DNA of 14,349 bases from Sphingomonadales bacterium (GTDB lineage Bacteria > Pseudomonadota > Alphaproteobacteria > Sphingomonadales > Sphingomonadaceae). Below are positions 1 to 10,022 of the stretch, one piece after another; position 1 is the first letter of the stretch; each line of letters starts with the position of its first letter. The position numbers were made by a program, and so were the translations under genes. The stretch spans positions 1-14,349 of the forward strand of contig JAIYAA010000093.1 of assembly GCA_027489295.1 (NCBI GenBank), given 5' to 3'. Below the pieces are notes generated by a model. That model searched no databases. It saw only the letters and a program-made list of their open reading frames with translations, and was not told the origin of the DNA.

Positions 1-1511
<1,511 letters not shown>

Positions 1512-1556
1512 GGTGCGAATATGGGGAGGCGCGGCGGACCTGAAAAGCCGCGCCCC

Positions 1557-1571
1557 GTCCCCTTTTTGTTC
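1557..1571 (-). promoter_or_regulatory. Imperfect SOS-box-like direct repeat upstream of uvrB
   Basis: On the minus strand the sequence reads GAAC-N7-GGAC (plus strand GTCC-N7-GTTC). This is one mismatch from the GTTC-N7-GTTC direct repeat recognised by LexA in several alphaproteobacteria. It sits 46 nt upstream of the uvrB start and overlaps the stop codon of the upstream PEP-CTERM gene. The position suits LexA control of uvrB, a known SOS gene in many bacteria. The match is short and imperfect, so this is only a candidate. Confidence 0.35.
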
Positions 1572-2178
1572 AGCCGCGCGCCGGCCGCATCGCGTGCCGC
1601 CGCCGCAGTGCCCCGCCGGCCATGCCCACGCCGCCGATCAGCAGCGCCCAGCCGCCCGGCTCGGGTACGGCACTGGTGCCCAGCGCGAAGGCGACGTTGT
1701 CGAGCTGGATCCCCGGCGCCGTCGCATCGATGGTGAACCGCTTGAGTCCGGCGAGGTTGATCGAGACCGTCTGCAGGCCGGGCGTGAGGTCGAGGTTGAA
1801 CAGCCCGAAGCCCGATCCGTTCAACGTCTCGTAGCTATAGGTGATCGGCCCGGCATTGCCGACATTCATCACGTCGGCAACGTCGAAGCGCAGCAGGTCG
1901 AAGCTGGTGCCGCCGGCCGAACGGATCGTGAGCGCACCATAGGCGGCCGGCGCCAGGGTCGCCCCGCCGGGATTGGCGTTGGCCCCCGCGCCGCTTCCCC
2001 ACACGAAGAAGCCGGAGGCGGTCGACATCGCAAATGCCAGCCCCTTCTCCTTATAGGTGCTGCCGATGGTGTGGCTGGCGGCGCCGGCAAGTGGCGCGAA
2101 GGTGACGATCTCCGCCGCCTGGGCCATTGTCGGCAGCGCCAGCAATGCCGCGGCGAACGGCGCAAGATATCCTCGCAT
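1570..2178 (-). CDS. PEP-CTERM (PEPxxWA type) secreted protein
   Basis: This is a 202-residue exported protein. An N-terminal signal peptide (hydrophobic residues 5-18, cleavage probably after AQA at residue 21) precedes a Ser/Gly/Thr-rich body predicted to be mostly beta strand. The C-terminal tripartite sorting signal begins [10 protein letters not shown] at residue 171, continues as a hydrophobic segment, and ends with the basic cluster RRR at 192-194. Proteins with this tail are recognised by exosortase-type membrane enzymes, cut near the PEP motif, and sent to the surface or extracellular matrix. The ATG at 2178 is chosen because GAGGGG lies a few bases upstream and the signal peptide starts there; in-frame codons further upstream give an implausible leader. 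No exosortase is in the window. The eight residues after the arginine cluster are a slightly long tail for the family. The body matches no domain I recognise; its substrate or structural role is unknown. Confidence 0.9.
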   Translation of the reverse strand: MRGYLAPFAAALLALPTMAQAAEIVTFAPLAGAASHTIGSTYKEKGLAFAMSTASGFFVWGSGAGANANPGGATLAPAAYGALTIRSAGGTSFDLLRFDVADVMNVGNAGPITYSYETLNGSGFGLFNLDLTPGLQTVSINLAGLKRFTIDATAPGIQLDNVAFALGTSAVPEPGGWALLIGGVGMAGGALRRRHAMRPARG

Positions 2179-2267
2179 GCTATCCCCTCTCTTCTCTGTC
2201 GAGAGCGGACATTTACCATGCGGCATCCCTACAGATCGACTCCTAAATGCCTGACCTGGAGTCTTTT

Positions 2268-2729
2268 TCAGGATCTTGTCGGGCGATAGGCGACCCGCCA
2301 CATCGCCAGCCCGATGCCGGCGGCGATCGCCGCGACCGCCGCCGCCTGGCCGGCCCTGAGCGCCAGCCCGAGCAGCCAGCCGCGCGTATCGATCGGCGCG
2401 ATGGTGAACAGGCTGGCGCCATAACCCTGCGCCCCGGCATACAGGCCCAGACCGAGCAGCCCGGTGACGAGGGCGGCGTACCGCCCGCGGCGCAGGCCCA
2501 GCGCGTGGAGGATCAGCCAGATCGGGCCGCCGACTGCCGTGAGCGCGATTGCGACAAAGAGCGTGCCGATCATCAGCCCGGCGAGCAACGCCCCCGCTGT
2601 TCGCTGGCCGGCGGCGATCAGCAGCATCAGCACCAGCAGTCCGCCGAGCAGGCTGCCGATGCCGAGCGCCTTGCCGAGCCGCCCGATGCTCGTCTCATAG
2701 CCGCGCGCCGCGCCGTTTTGCCTGTCCAT
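2268..2729 (-). CDS. Small polytopic membrane protein, function unknown
   Basis: This 153-residue protein is nearly all hydrophobic. About four transmembrane segments are visible, near residues 18-38, 42-76 (long, possibly two close helices), 83-100 and 115-145. The N-terminus (MDRQNGAARGYETS) is short and polar. The ATG at 2729 is preceded by a purine-rich AGGGAAGGGG. Extending the frame upstream only reads through the opposite-frame shadow of the hydrolase gene, so the longer frame is rejected. The gene lies 50 nt downstream of the NAPE-PLD-like hydrolase and 89 nt upstream of the PEP-CTERM gene, all on the same strand, so co-transcription with the hydrolase is plausible. I do not recognise the family and assign no function. 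Gene call fairly sure; role unknown. Confidence 0.75.
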   Translation of the reverse strand: MDRQNGAARGYETSIGRLGKALGIGSLLGGLLVLMLLIAAGQRTAGALLAGLMIGTLFVAIALTAVGGPIWLILHALGLRRGRYAALVTGLLGLGLYAGAQGYGASLFTIAPIDTRGWLLGLALRAGQAAAVAAIAAGIGLAMWRVAYRPTRS

Positions 2730-2742
2730 CCGCCCCTTCCCT

Positions 2743-2773
2743 GCCGCCCCTGTACGGCGCCGCGCTGGGCGGC
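2743..2773 (-). repeat. 7-bp inverted repeat before the small membrane-protein gene
   Basis: GCCGCCC and GGGCGGC (2743-2749 and 2767-2773) can pair around a 17-nt GC-rich loop in the leftward transcript. The hairpin lies between the hydrolase stop and the Shine-Dalgarno of the next gene. No U-tract follows, so it is not a convincing terminator. It might tune read-through or mRNA stability, or be chance in GC-rich DNA. Confidence 0.3.
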
Positions 2774-2779
2774 TCAAGC

Positions 2780-3946
2780 TCAGCGGAAGCGGTCGAACCG
2801 CCCCTCGGCACGACACCGTGCGATGCCGTCGTCGCTGGGTGCGGGCGGCGGGGTGCCGAGCGCCGGCACGTCGAACGCCTGGCCGATCGGACGGTCGACG
2901 AAGCGGTGCGCATCGGTACCGCCACAGGCCAGCATCGCCGCCAGCATGTCCGGCGGGGTACGATAGGCTTCCCAGGAGAGGCGGAAGGTACCCCAATGGA
3001 TCGGCAGCGCCCAGGGCCGGCCGAGCCCGTCCCACACCCGGATCGCGTCGCGCGGGCCGATATGCGCGTCCGCCGCCATCTGGCCGGGCTTGAAGCGGAA
3101 GGCGCCCACGGGAAGCGCCGCGAACCGCACCGGCCCCAGCGCGGTGGCCTCGGCCGGCCATTTGCCGTCGCCCCAGCCGGTATCGCCGGCGAAGAACAGG
3201 TTGCCGCCCGGCAGCGTCACCACGAAGCTGGACCAGAGCGCACGATTGCGATCGGCAAACCAGCGGCTGCTCCAGTGATGGTTGCGCGTGACGACCACGT
3301 CGATGCCCGGCCGAAGCGTCAGCTTTTGCCCCCAGTCGAGCCCGCGCGCCGGTACGCCCGCCTGCCCGATGACGCTGTCATTGCCCAGCCCGGTGACGAC
3401 CAGCGGCCGGTCCCGCTGCCAGACGGTCTTGAGCGTCGCGAGATCGAGATGGTCGTAATGATCGTGGCTGATCAGGATCAGGTCGATCTTCGGCAGGTCG
3501 GCCAGCCGCACGCCGGGCACGGCGACGCGCTTCGGCCCCATGCCGAGCGGCCCGGCGACGTCGCTCCACACCGGATCGGTGAGGATGTTGAGGCCCTGGG
3601 TCTGGATCAGCACGCTGGCATGGCCGATCCAGCTGACCTTCATCGCCTGCCCTGCCACCCGCGCCGGCGGACGGCCCTGGGTGACCGGCACGCTGGCCGG
3701 CCATTCCGGCTGCCGCCCCGCGCTGGCGATCCGATGGGCGAGGAACACGAAGGCGAGCGCGGGTGCCGGCGCAGTCTCGCCATCGGGATTGGCGAAGCGC
3801 GCGCCGTCAAAATGCCCGGTCTCGCCCCCGCGATAATAGATGCGGTCGAGGAACGGCGGCACCAGCGTCAGAAACAGGCACAGCGCCACCACCACCCAGA
3901 GCAGCGCGGCAACCAACCAGCGCGCGAACGTCCTTGCCATCGCCAT
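2780..3946 (-). CDS. NAPE-PLD-like metallo-beta-lactamase-fold hydrolase, membrane anchored
   Basis: This is a 388-residue metallo-beta-lactamase-fold enzyme resembling N-acyl-phosphatidylethanolamine phospholipase D (the Lactamase_B_2 group). A single hydrophobic segment near residues 8-31 anchors it to the inner membrane or serves as an uncleaved signal. Seen motifs: WIGHASVLIQ near 106-115, ILTDPVWS near 121-128, the metal-binding SHDHYDHLD at 160-168 (His161, His163, Asp165, His166), NHHWSSR near 222-228, AGDTGW near 253-258 (Asp255), PVGAF near 279-283, and IHWGTF near 316-321 (His317). The DR/LW and HWGTF signatures are those of NAPE-PLD rather than UlaG. Family members hydrolyse phosphodiesters, including N-acyl phospholipids; the actual substrate here is unproven. 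A GAGAGAGGG element precedes two in-frame ATGs at 3946 and 3940, and either may be used. The gene is divergent from the XRE regulator, with a palindrome between them. Confidence 0.88.
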   Translation of the reverse strand: MAMARTFARWLVAALLWVVVALCLFLTLVPPFLDRIYYRGGETGHFDGARFANPDGETAPAPALAFVFLAHRIASAGRQPEWPASVPVTQGRPPARVAGQAMKVSWIGHASVLIQTQGLNILTDPVWSDVAGPLGMGPKRVAVPGVRLADLPKIDLILISHDHYDHLDLATLKTVWQRDRPLVVTGLGNDSVIGQAGVPARGLDWGQKLTLRPGIDVVVTRNHHWSSRWFADRNRALWSSFVVTLPGGNLFFAGDTGWGDGKWPAEATALGPVRFAALPVGAFRFKPGQMAADAHIGPRDAIRVWDGLGRPWALPIHWGTFRLSWEAYRTPPDMLAAMLACGGTDAHRFVDRPIGQAFDVPALGTPPPAPSDDGIARCRAEGRFDRFR

Positions 3947-4013
3947 CCGCCCTCTCTCGCAATCGCATTGACGTAGATCAAGCCTGTCCGCCCGTGCATT
4001 GACCAATAGAATT

Positions 4014-4029
4014 GTTGTGTATACACAAC
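4014..4029. promoter_or_regulatory. Perfect 16-bp palindrome, candidate operator
   Basis: GTTGTGTATACACAAC is a perfect 16-bp inverted repeat. It lies in the 110-nt divergent region between the hydrolase start (3946) and the XRE regulator start (4057). This AT-rich element stands out in GC-rich DNA. A TTGACC hexamer at 3999-4004 and TATACA at 4020-4025 could form a promoter for the regulator with a short 15-bp spacer, so that a bound dimer would cover the -10 region. XRE-type dimers often bind such dyads next to their own gene. Autoregulation, possibly also control of the hydrolase, is inferred. Confidence 0.6.
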
Positions 4030-4056
4030 GAATCGCACTACAGAGCTGATGGTTCC

Positions 4057-4317
4057 ATGATCATCCACAATCGTATCGCGCTGTTCCGTGCCGAATCCGG
4101 CATGACCCGCCGTGCACTGGCCGAGGCGGTGGCCGTCAACCCGCAGACGATCGGCTATCTCGAACGCGGCGACTACAAGCCCAGCCTCGAACTGGCGATG
4201 CGGATCGCGCAGGTGTTCGGCGTGCCGGTGGAGCTGCTCTTTTCCTTTGAACCCTTCGAACCCGTGGCAGACGCGCTGCGCCGCGCTGCAAACCCATCCC
4301 AGGAGGGAGAGGCATGA
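4057..4317 (+). CDS. XRE/Cro-type helix-turn-helix transcriptional regulator
   Basis: This 86-residue protein is almost entirely an HTH_3 (Cro/C1-type) DNA-binding domain. RIALFRAESGMTRRALAEAV is followed by the recognition-helix region NPQTIGYLERGDYKPS (about residues 28-43) and AMRIAQVFGVPVELLFSF (about 47-64). A short charged tail ends in EGEA. No ligand-binding or dimerisation domain is present, so it probably works as a simple dimer. The start at 4057 is chosen because homology begins there and because the longer frame would run through the palindrome. Its Shine-Dalgarno is weak. The stop overlaps the next gene's start (ATGA at 4314-4317), indicating translational coupling with the membrane protein. 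Small XRE regulators paired with a short polytopic membrane protein are a recurrent bacterial arrangement, but the signal sensed is not visible. Confidence 0.9.
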   Translation: MIIHNRIALFRAESGMTRRALAEAVAVNPQTIGYLERGDYKPSLELAMRIAQVFGVPVELLFSFEPFEPVADALRRAANPSQEGEA

Positions 4318-4826
4318 CCAACCGCTTCATCGCCACGCTGGACGACCTTTCCCGCCGCACCGGCATTCCCGCGCTCGCAGAAGGCAAGCCCCGCCGGCGC
4401 CGGATGCGATGGCTGCCCCTCCTTGCCCTGACCCTGGCCGCAACCGGCGTCGTCATCGAATTCCTTCTGCCGGGCAGACGATTCCACCTCGGCTACGCCT
4501 TGGTGATGTTCGGGTTTGTCGGGGGCGTGATGTTCCCGCTCTACGGGCCGGTAAAGCCCTGGGGCACAGCCGAGACCGTGGACGAGTGGGATCGCGACCT
4601 GCGTCGCCGCGCCTTTCTGGTCACCTTTGCGAGCATGGCGGTGGCGGGGCTGATATTATTCTGGGGCATCGCAGCCATTGCAGCCTTGCAAGGCTGGTCG
4701 GGCGCAGACCTGTCGTTGCGGGCGATGAGCTGCGCCTTTTTCCTGATGACGCTCTACAGCACCGTCCCCACCCTCTACGCCAGCTGGGCCACCCGCCCGC
4801 TCGACCCGGCCGAGGAGGAGGCTTGA
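4314..4826 (+). CDS. Four-helix membrane protein coupled to the XRE regulator
   Basis: This is a 170-residue membrane protein. A polar, basic N-terminal region (residues 1-32, with PRRRRMRW just before the first helix) precedes about four transmembrane segments, near 33-53, 59-76, 97-125 and 135-154. An acidic EEE lies near the C-terminus. The helix 2-3 loop contains the polar stretch TAETVDEWDRDLRRR. Its ATG overlaps the regulator stop by 4 nt, and a strong CAGGAGGGAGAG ribosome site lies just upstream, so the two proteins are almost certainly co-translated. ligA starts 32 nt downstream and may share the transcript. I do not recognise a named family. By analogy with other HTH/membrane pairs it may sequester or signal to the regulator, but that is inference. 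Confidence 0.85.
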   Translation: MTNRFIATLDDLSRRTGIPALAEGKPRRRRMRWLPLLALTLAATGVVIEFLLPGRRFHLGYALVMFGFVGGVMFPLYGPVKPWGTAETVDEWDRDLRRRAFLVTFASMAVAGLILFWGIAAIAALQGWSGADLSLRAMSCAFFLMTLYSTVPTLYASWATRPLDPAEEEA

Positions 4827-4849
4827 TCCGTCGCGCGTCCTTCCCCTAG

Positions 4850-6985
<2,136 letters not shown>

Positions 6986-7002
6986 TGCGTTTTTGCAACG
7001 CA
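6986..7002 (+). other. Weak hairpin at the ligA stop
   Basis: TGCGTT and AACGCA pair around a 5-nt loop immediately after the ligA stop codon. The GCGTT arm can alternatively pair with an upstream AACGC at 6971-6975 inside ligA. No U-tract follows, so intrinsic termination is doubtful. The intergenic stretch to 7131 is 146 nt. It holds this hairpin, a TTGACT hexamer at 7027-7032 without a convincing -10, and a small GGCGC/GCGCC hairpin at 7081-7095 in the receptor leader. Confidence 0.25.
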
Positions 7003-7131
7003 CCATCGTGGAACGTTAAGCAGGGATTGACTGTCACAATTTCGCAATCAAACCCACGCAGGGGGGCAGCCGGAACAGATGGCGCGACAAGCGCCGCGAC
7101 TGGCAGCCACAGGCTCTAAAAGGGAACTCTG

Positions 7132-9915
7132 ATGCGAACCAACCTCTATGCGGGCGTGGCTGTTGCCGCCCTGCTCCTTCCGGCGAGCGCCTTCGCGCAG
7201 TCGACCGGCTCCACCAGCTTCGAAGAACCGAGCGAAATCGTCGTCACCGGTTCGCGCGCGATCAACGAATCGGTCGTGATCCCGGACGTTCCCAAGTCGC
7301 GCATCACCGTGGGCCGCGACCTGATCAGCCGCCAGCGCCCCGGCCAGACCGTCAACGACATCATCAACATGGTGCCGGGCGTCAGCTTCCAGAACAACGA
7401 CGCGACCGGTGCCGCCGGCGGCACCTTCACGATCCGCGGCTTCGACAGCTCGCGCATCTCGCAGACGCTGGACGGCATTCCGCTGAACGACACCGGCAAC
7501 TACGCGATCTATTCGAACCAGCAGCAGGATCCGGAAACGCTCGAGTCGATCAGCGTCAACCTGGGCACCACCGACGTCGACAGCCCGACCGCGTCGGCCG
7601 TGGGCGGCACCGTCAACATCCGCACCCGCGTTCCGTCGGAACAGTTCGGCGCGATGCTGTCGGGCACCTATGGTGATTACATCGGCGTCGGCGGCAACAT
7701 GCACCGCCCGATCTACCGCATGTTCGGCATGGTCGACACCGGCGACATCGCCCACACCGGCATCCGCGCCTTCTTCTCGGGTTCGAGCACCGAAGCGAAC
7801 CAGCCGTTCAACAACTACGGCAAGCTGAAGAAGCAGCAGTACAACGCCCGCATCTACAAGAGCCTGGGCGACAATGGTGACTTCGTCTCGGTCGCCGGCC
7901 AGTACAACGAGAACCGCAACAACTTCTTCGGTTCGGTGCCGCTGCGCACGGACGCGTCGGCGACCCGCATCGTCGGCCCGAACAGCGCGAACCGCTTCCC
8001 GCTGACCCGCCGCGAGCGCTTCTACAACATCAACTATCCGTGCGTCGTCAGCGTCACCGCGCGTCCGGGCCTCGCCGACGGCCTGTCGCCGGCCCCTGCC
8101 GCGCCGACCGCCGGCGCCAGCTGCGGCCAGGAATTCGATCGCCGCTACAATCCGTCGAACACCGGCAGCGTCCGCTTCGGTTCGCGTTTCACGCTGACCG
8201 AAAAGCTGATCTTCACCTTCGACGCCAGCTACCAGTACACCAAGGCCAATGGCGGCGGCACGGTCAGCCTGCTCGAAGGCTGCGGCAACCTGGGCAGCAC
8301 CACCAACCGCACCTGCAGCGCCACCAGCGTGCTGGGTGTGATCAACACCACCGGCAACACCGGCAACGGTTCGCCGGGCGGCTTCGGCTATTATGTCGGC
8401 CGTGACCTCAACGGCGACGGCGACACGCTCGACACGATCCTCGGCGTTGCACCGAGCCAGACCCAGACCCGCCGCTTCGGCGCGGTCGCCGGTCTCGCCT
8501 ACGAGATCAACGACAACAACCGCATCCGCCTGAACTACACGCTGGACTACGGCAAGCATCGCCAGACCGGCGAAGCCGGCTTCGTCCAGGCGAATGGCGA
8601 GCCGTTCGACGTGTTCCCGGTCAACAGCCCGATCCTCGATGCGACCGGTGCCGCGATCGAGAAGCGTAACCGTCGCTCGAAGGCGATCCTGAACCAGGTG
8701 TCGGCGGAATATCGCGGCCAGTTCCTCGACGAGGCGCTGACGGTCAACGTGGGCGTGCGCGCGCCGTTCTTCCGTCGCGAGCTGAACCAGCTCTGCTTCA
8801 CCGTGCAGGCCAACGGCAATGTGGGCTGCGTCGCGCCGAACCAGGTTGCAGCCTATGCCGCTGCCAACCCCTACACCTACTTCGCGCCGGGCACGGCCAC
8901 GGTGGGCAGCGTCAACCGCCCGACCACCGGTTCGTGCGCCAACCTGAAGAACGCCTGCGTCATCGGCTTCGCGCCCCCGCAGGCCCGTACGCTGAACTAC
9001 AACCGCGCGCTGCCGAACGTCGGCGCGACCTACAAGTTCGGCAACGGCTTCAGCGTCTATGCCAGCTACGCGAAGGGCCTCTCGGTCCCGAGCACGGACA
9101 ACCTGTACAACTCCTTCTACTATGCGAAGGGCAGCTCGCAGGCGTCGCCGAAGCCCGAGACGACCGACTCGTTCGACCTGGGTCTGCGCTACAACACCAG
9201 CAAGGTGCAGGCGCAGCTCTCCGGCTGGTACACCCAGTTCCAGAACCGCACCGTCTCGGTCTACGACATCGAGAGCGACACCAGCGTGTATCGCAACCTC
9301 GGCACGGTCGATAAGTACGGCGCCGAGGCTTCGGTTCAGTACACCCCGATCCGCCACCTCAACCTCTATGCGTTCGCTTCGTATCTGCACTCGCGGATCC
9401 GCGACAACATCGAGGCGGGCCAGGTTGCGACCACTGCGAACGGCGTGACCACCTACACGACCAACTACTTCCAGACGAAGGGCAAGCGCGAAGGCGGTTC
9501 GCCGACCTGGACGTTCGGTGGCCGTGCGCAGGCGACCGTCGGCCTGTTCGACCTGGGCGTGCAGGGCAAGTACACCGGCGCGCGCTTCGTCAACGACGAG
9601 AACCTGCCGGTTTACACCTGCTCGGGCTCGCTCGTCGGCGGCATCTGCCCGGATGCCTCGCAGGTGAAGATCTACGGCGCGCGCATCCCGTCCTACGTCA
9701 CCGTGGACGTCGATGTGCGTTTCAACCTGGGCAAGCTGATCAACAACCAGAAGACCTTCTTCCAGGTCAACGTCAGCAACCTGTTCGACGAGTTCTACGT
9801 CGGCGGCCTCAGCGGCTCGGGCGGCTTCGTCGGCCTGCCGAACCGCTACTCGATCGGCAACGCCATCATCGGCACGCCGCGTTCGATCACCGGCTCGCTC
9901 GTCGTCGCCTTCTAA
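7132..9915 (+). CDS. TonB-dependent outer-membrane receptor
   Basis: This 927-residue outer-membrane receptor imports an unidentified substrate using energy from TonB-ExbBD. The signal peptide has a hydrophobic core at residues 8-20 and probable cleavage after AFA at 22. A TonB box-like EIVVTG (35-40) follows, with no STN signalling domain. The plug covers about 50-165, with NDIINMVPGVSFQNN, TFTIRGFDSSRI and the terminal GGTVNIRTR. A large beta-barrel ends in the aromatic GSLVVAF, typical of BAM-inserted proteins. Ten cysteines occur as five near pairs (304/331, 384/395, 555/566, 602/609, 830/839), probably disulfides in external loops. DLNGDGDTLD at 425-434 resembles a calcium-binding loop. 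AAGGGA upstream supports the ATG. Codon use is strongly biased, suggesting high expression. A terminator follows immediately. The lack of an STN domain argues against direct FecIR-type control. Substrate unknown. Confidence 0.95.
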   Translation: MRTNLYAGVAVAALLLPASAFAQSTGSTSFEEPSEIVVTGSRAINESVVIPDVPKSRITVGRDLISRQRPGQTVNDIINMVPGVSFQNNDATGAAGGTFTIRGFDSSRISQTLDGIPLNDTGNYAIYSNQQQDPETLESISVNLGTTDVDSPTASAVGGTVNIRTRVPSEQFGAMLSGTYGDYIGVGGNMHRPIYRMFGMVDTGDIAHTGIRAFFSGSSTEANQPFNNYGKLKKQQYNARIYKSLGDNGDFVSVAGQYNENRNNFFGSVPLRTDASATRIVGPNSANRFPLTRRERFYNINYPCVVSVTARPGLADGLSPAPAAPTAGASCGQEFDRRYNPSNTGSVRFGSRFTLTEKLIFTFDASYQYTKANGGGTVSLLEGCGNLGSTTNRTCSATSVLGVINTTGNTGNGSPGGFGYYVGRDLNGDGDTLDTILGVAPSQTQTRRFGAVAGLAYEINDNNRIRLNYTLDYGKHRQTGEAGFVQANGEPFDVFPVNSPILDATGAAIEKRNRRSKAILNQVSAEYRGQFLDEALTVNVGVRAPFFRRELNQLCFTVQANGNVGCVAPNQVAAYAAANPYTYFAPGTATVGSVNRPTTGSCANLKNACVIGFAPPQARTLNYNRALPNVGATYKFGNGFSVYASYAKGLSVPSTDNLYNSFYYAKGSSQASPKPETTDSFDLGLRYNTSKVQAQLSGWYTQFQNRTVSVYDIESDTSVYRNLGTVDKYGAEASVQYTPIRHLNLYAFASYLHSRIRDNIEAGQVATTANGVTTYTTNYFQTKGKREGGSPTWTFGGRAQATVGLFDLGVQGKYTGARFVNDENLPVYTCSGSLVGGICPDASQVKIYGARIPSYVTVDVDVRFNLGKLINNQKTFFQVNVSNLFDEFYVGGLSGSGGFVGLPNRYSIGNAIIGTPRSITGSLVVAF

Positions 9916-9937
9916 GTCGACCGACGATCGTCAACAC

Positions 9938-9977
9938 AAGCCGCCGTCCCGGGCAACCGGGGCGGCGGTTTGCTTTT
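9938..9977 (+). terminator. Rho-independent terminator with GNRA loop after receptor gene
   Basis: A 15-bp stem (9938-9952 with 9957-9971, two G-U wobbles, otherwise fully paired) closes a GCAA tetraloop of the GNRA type. It is followed by TTTGCTTTT. It starts 23 nt after the receptor stop. It should largely separate the receptor transcript from the downstream kinase/regulator pair. Pairing was checked base by base. Confidence 0.9.
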
Positions 9978-10022
9978 GTGCCGGCCTTTGCCCCCGGCCG
10001 CCGCCGATGGTAGAGGCGCCCT

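Noticed and set aside
2549..3976. Plus-strand open frame of 475 codons across the hydrolase and membrane-protein genes
   Set aside because: It is basic, low-complexity and antisense to the NAPE-PLD-like enzyme, which has intact motifs.
4057..4826. XRE gene plus membrane protein as a toxin-antitoxin pair or phage remnant
   Set aside because: There are no toxin features, no integrase or other phage genes nearby, and composition matches the surroundings. A regulator/membrane pair is the simpler reading.
7010..7037. GGAAC near 7010 as an EcfG-type general-stress promoter, and TTGACT at 7027 as a sigma70 -35 box
   Set aside because: No GTT at the right distance follows GGAAC, and no acceptable -10 hexamer lies 16-18 bases after TTGACT.
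7048..9390. Open frame of 780 codons antisense to the first TonB receptor
   Set aside because: Low-complexity Val/Ala/Arg/Asp composition and no domain. It is caused by the strong GC-ending codon bias of the receptor gene.
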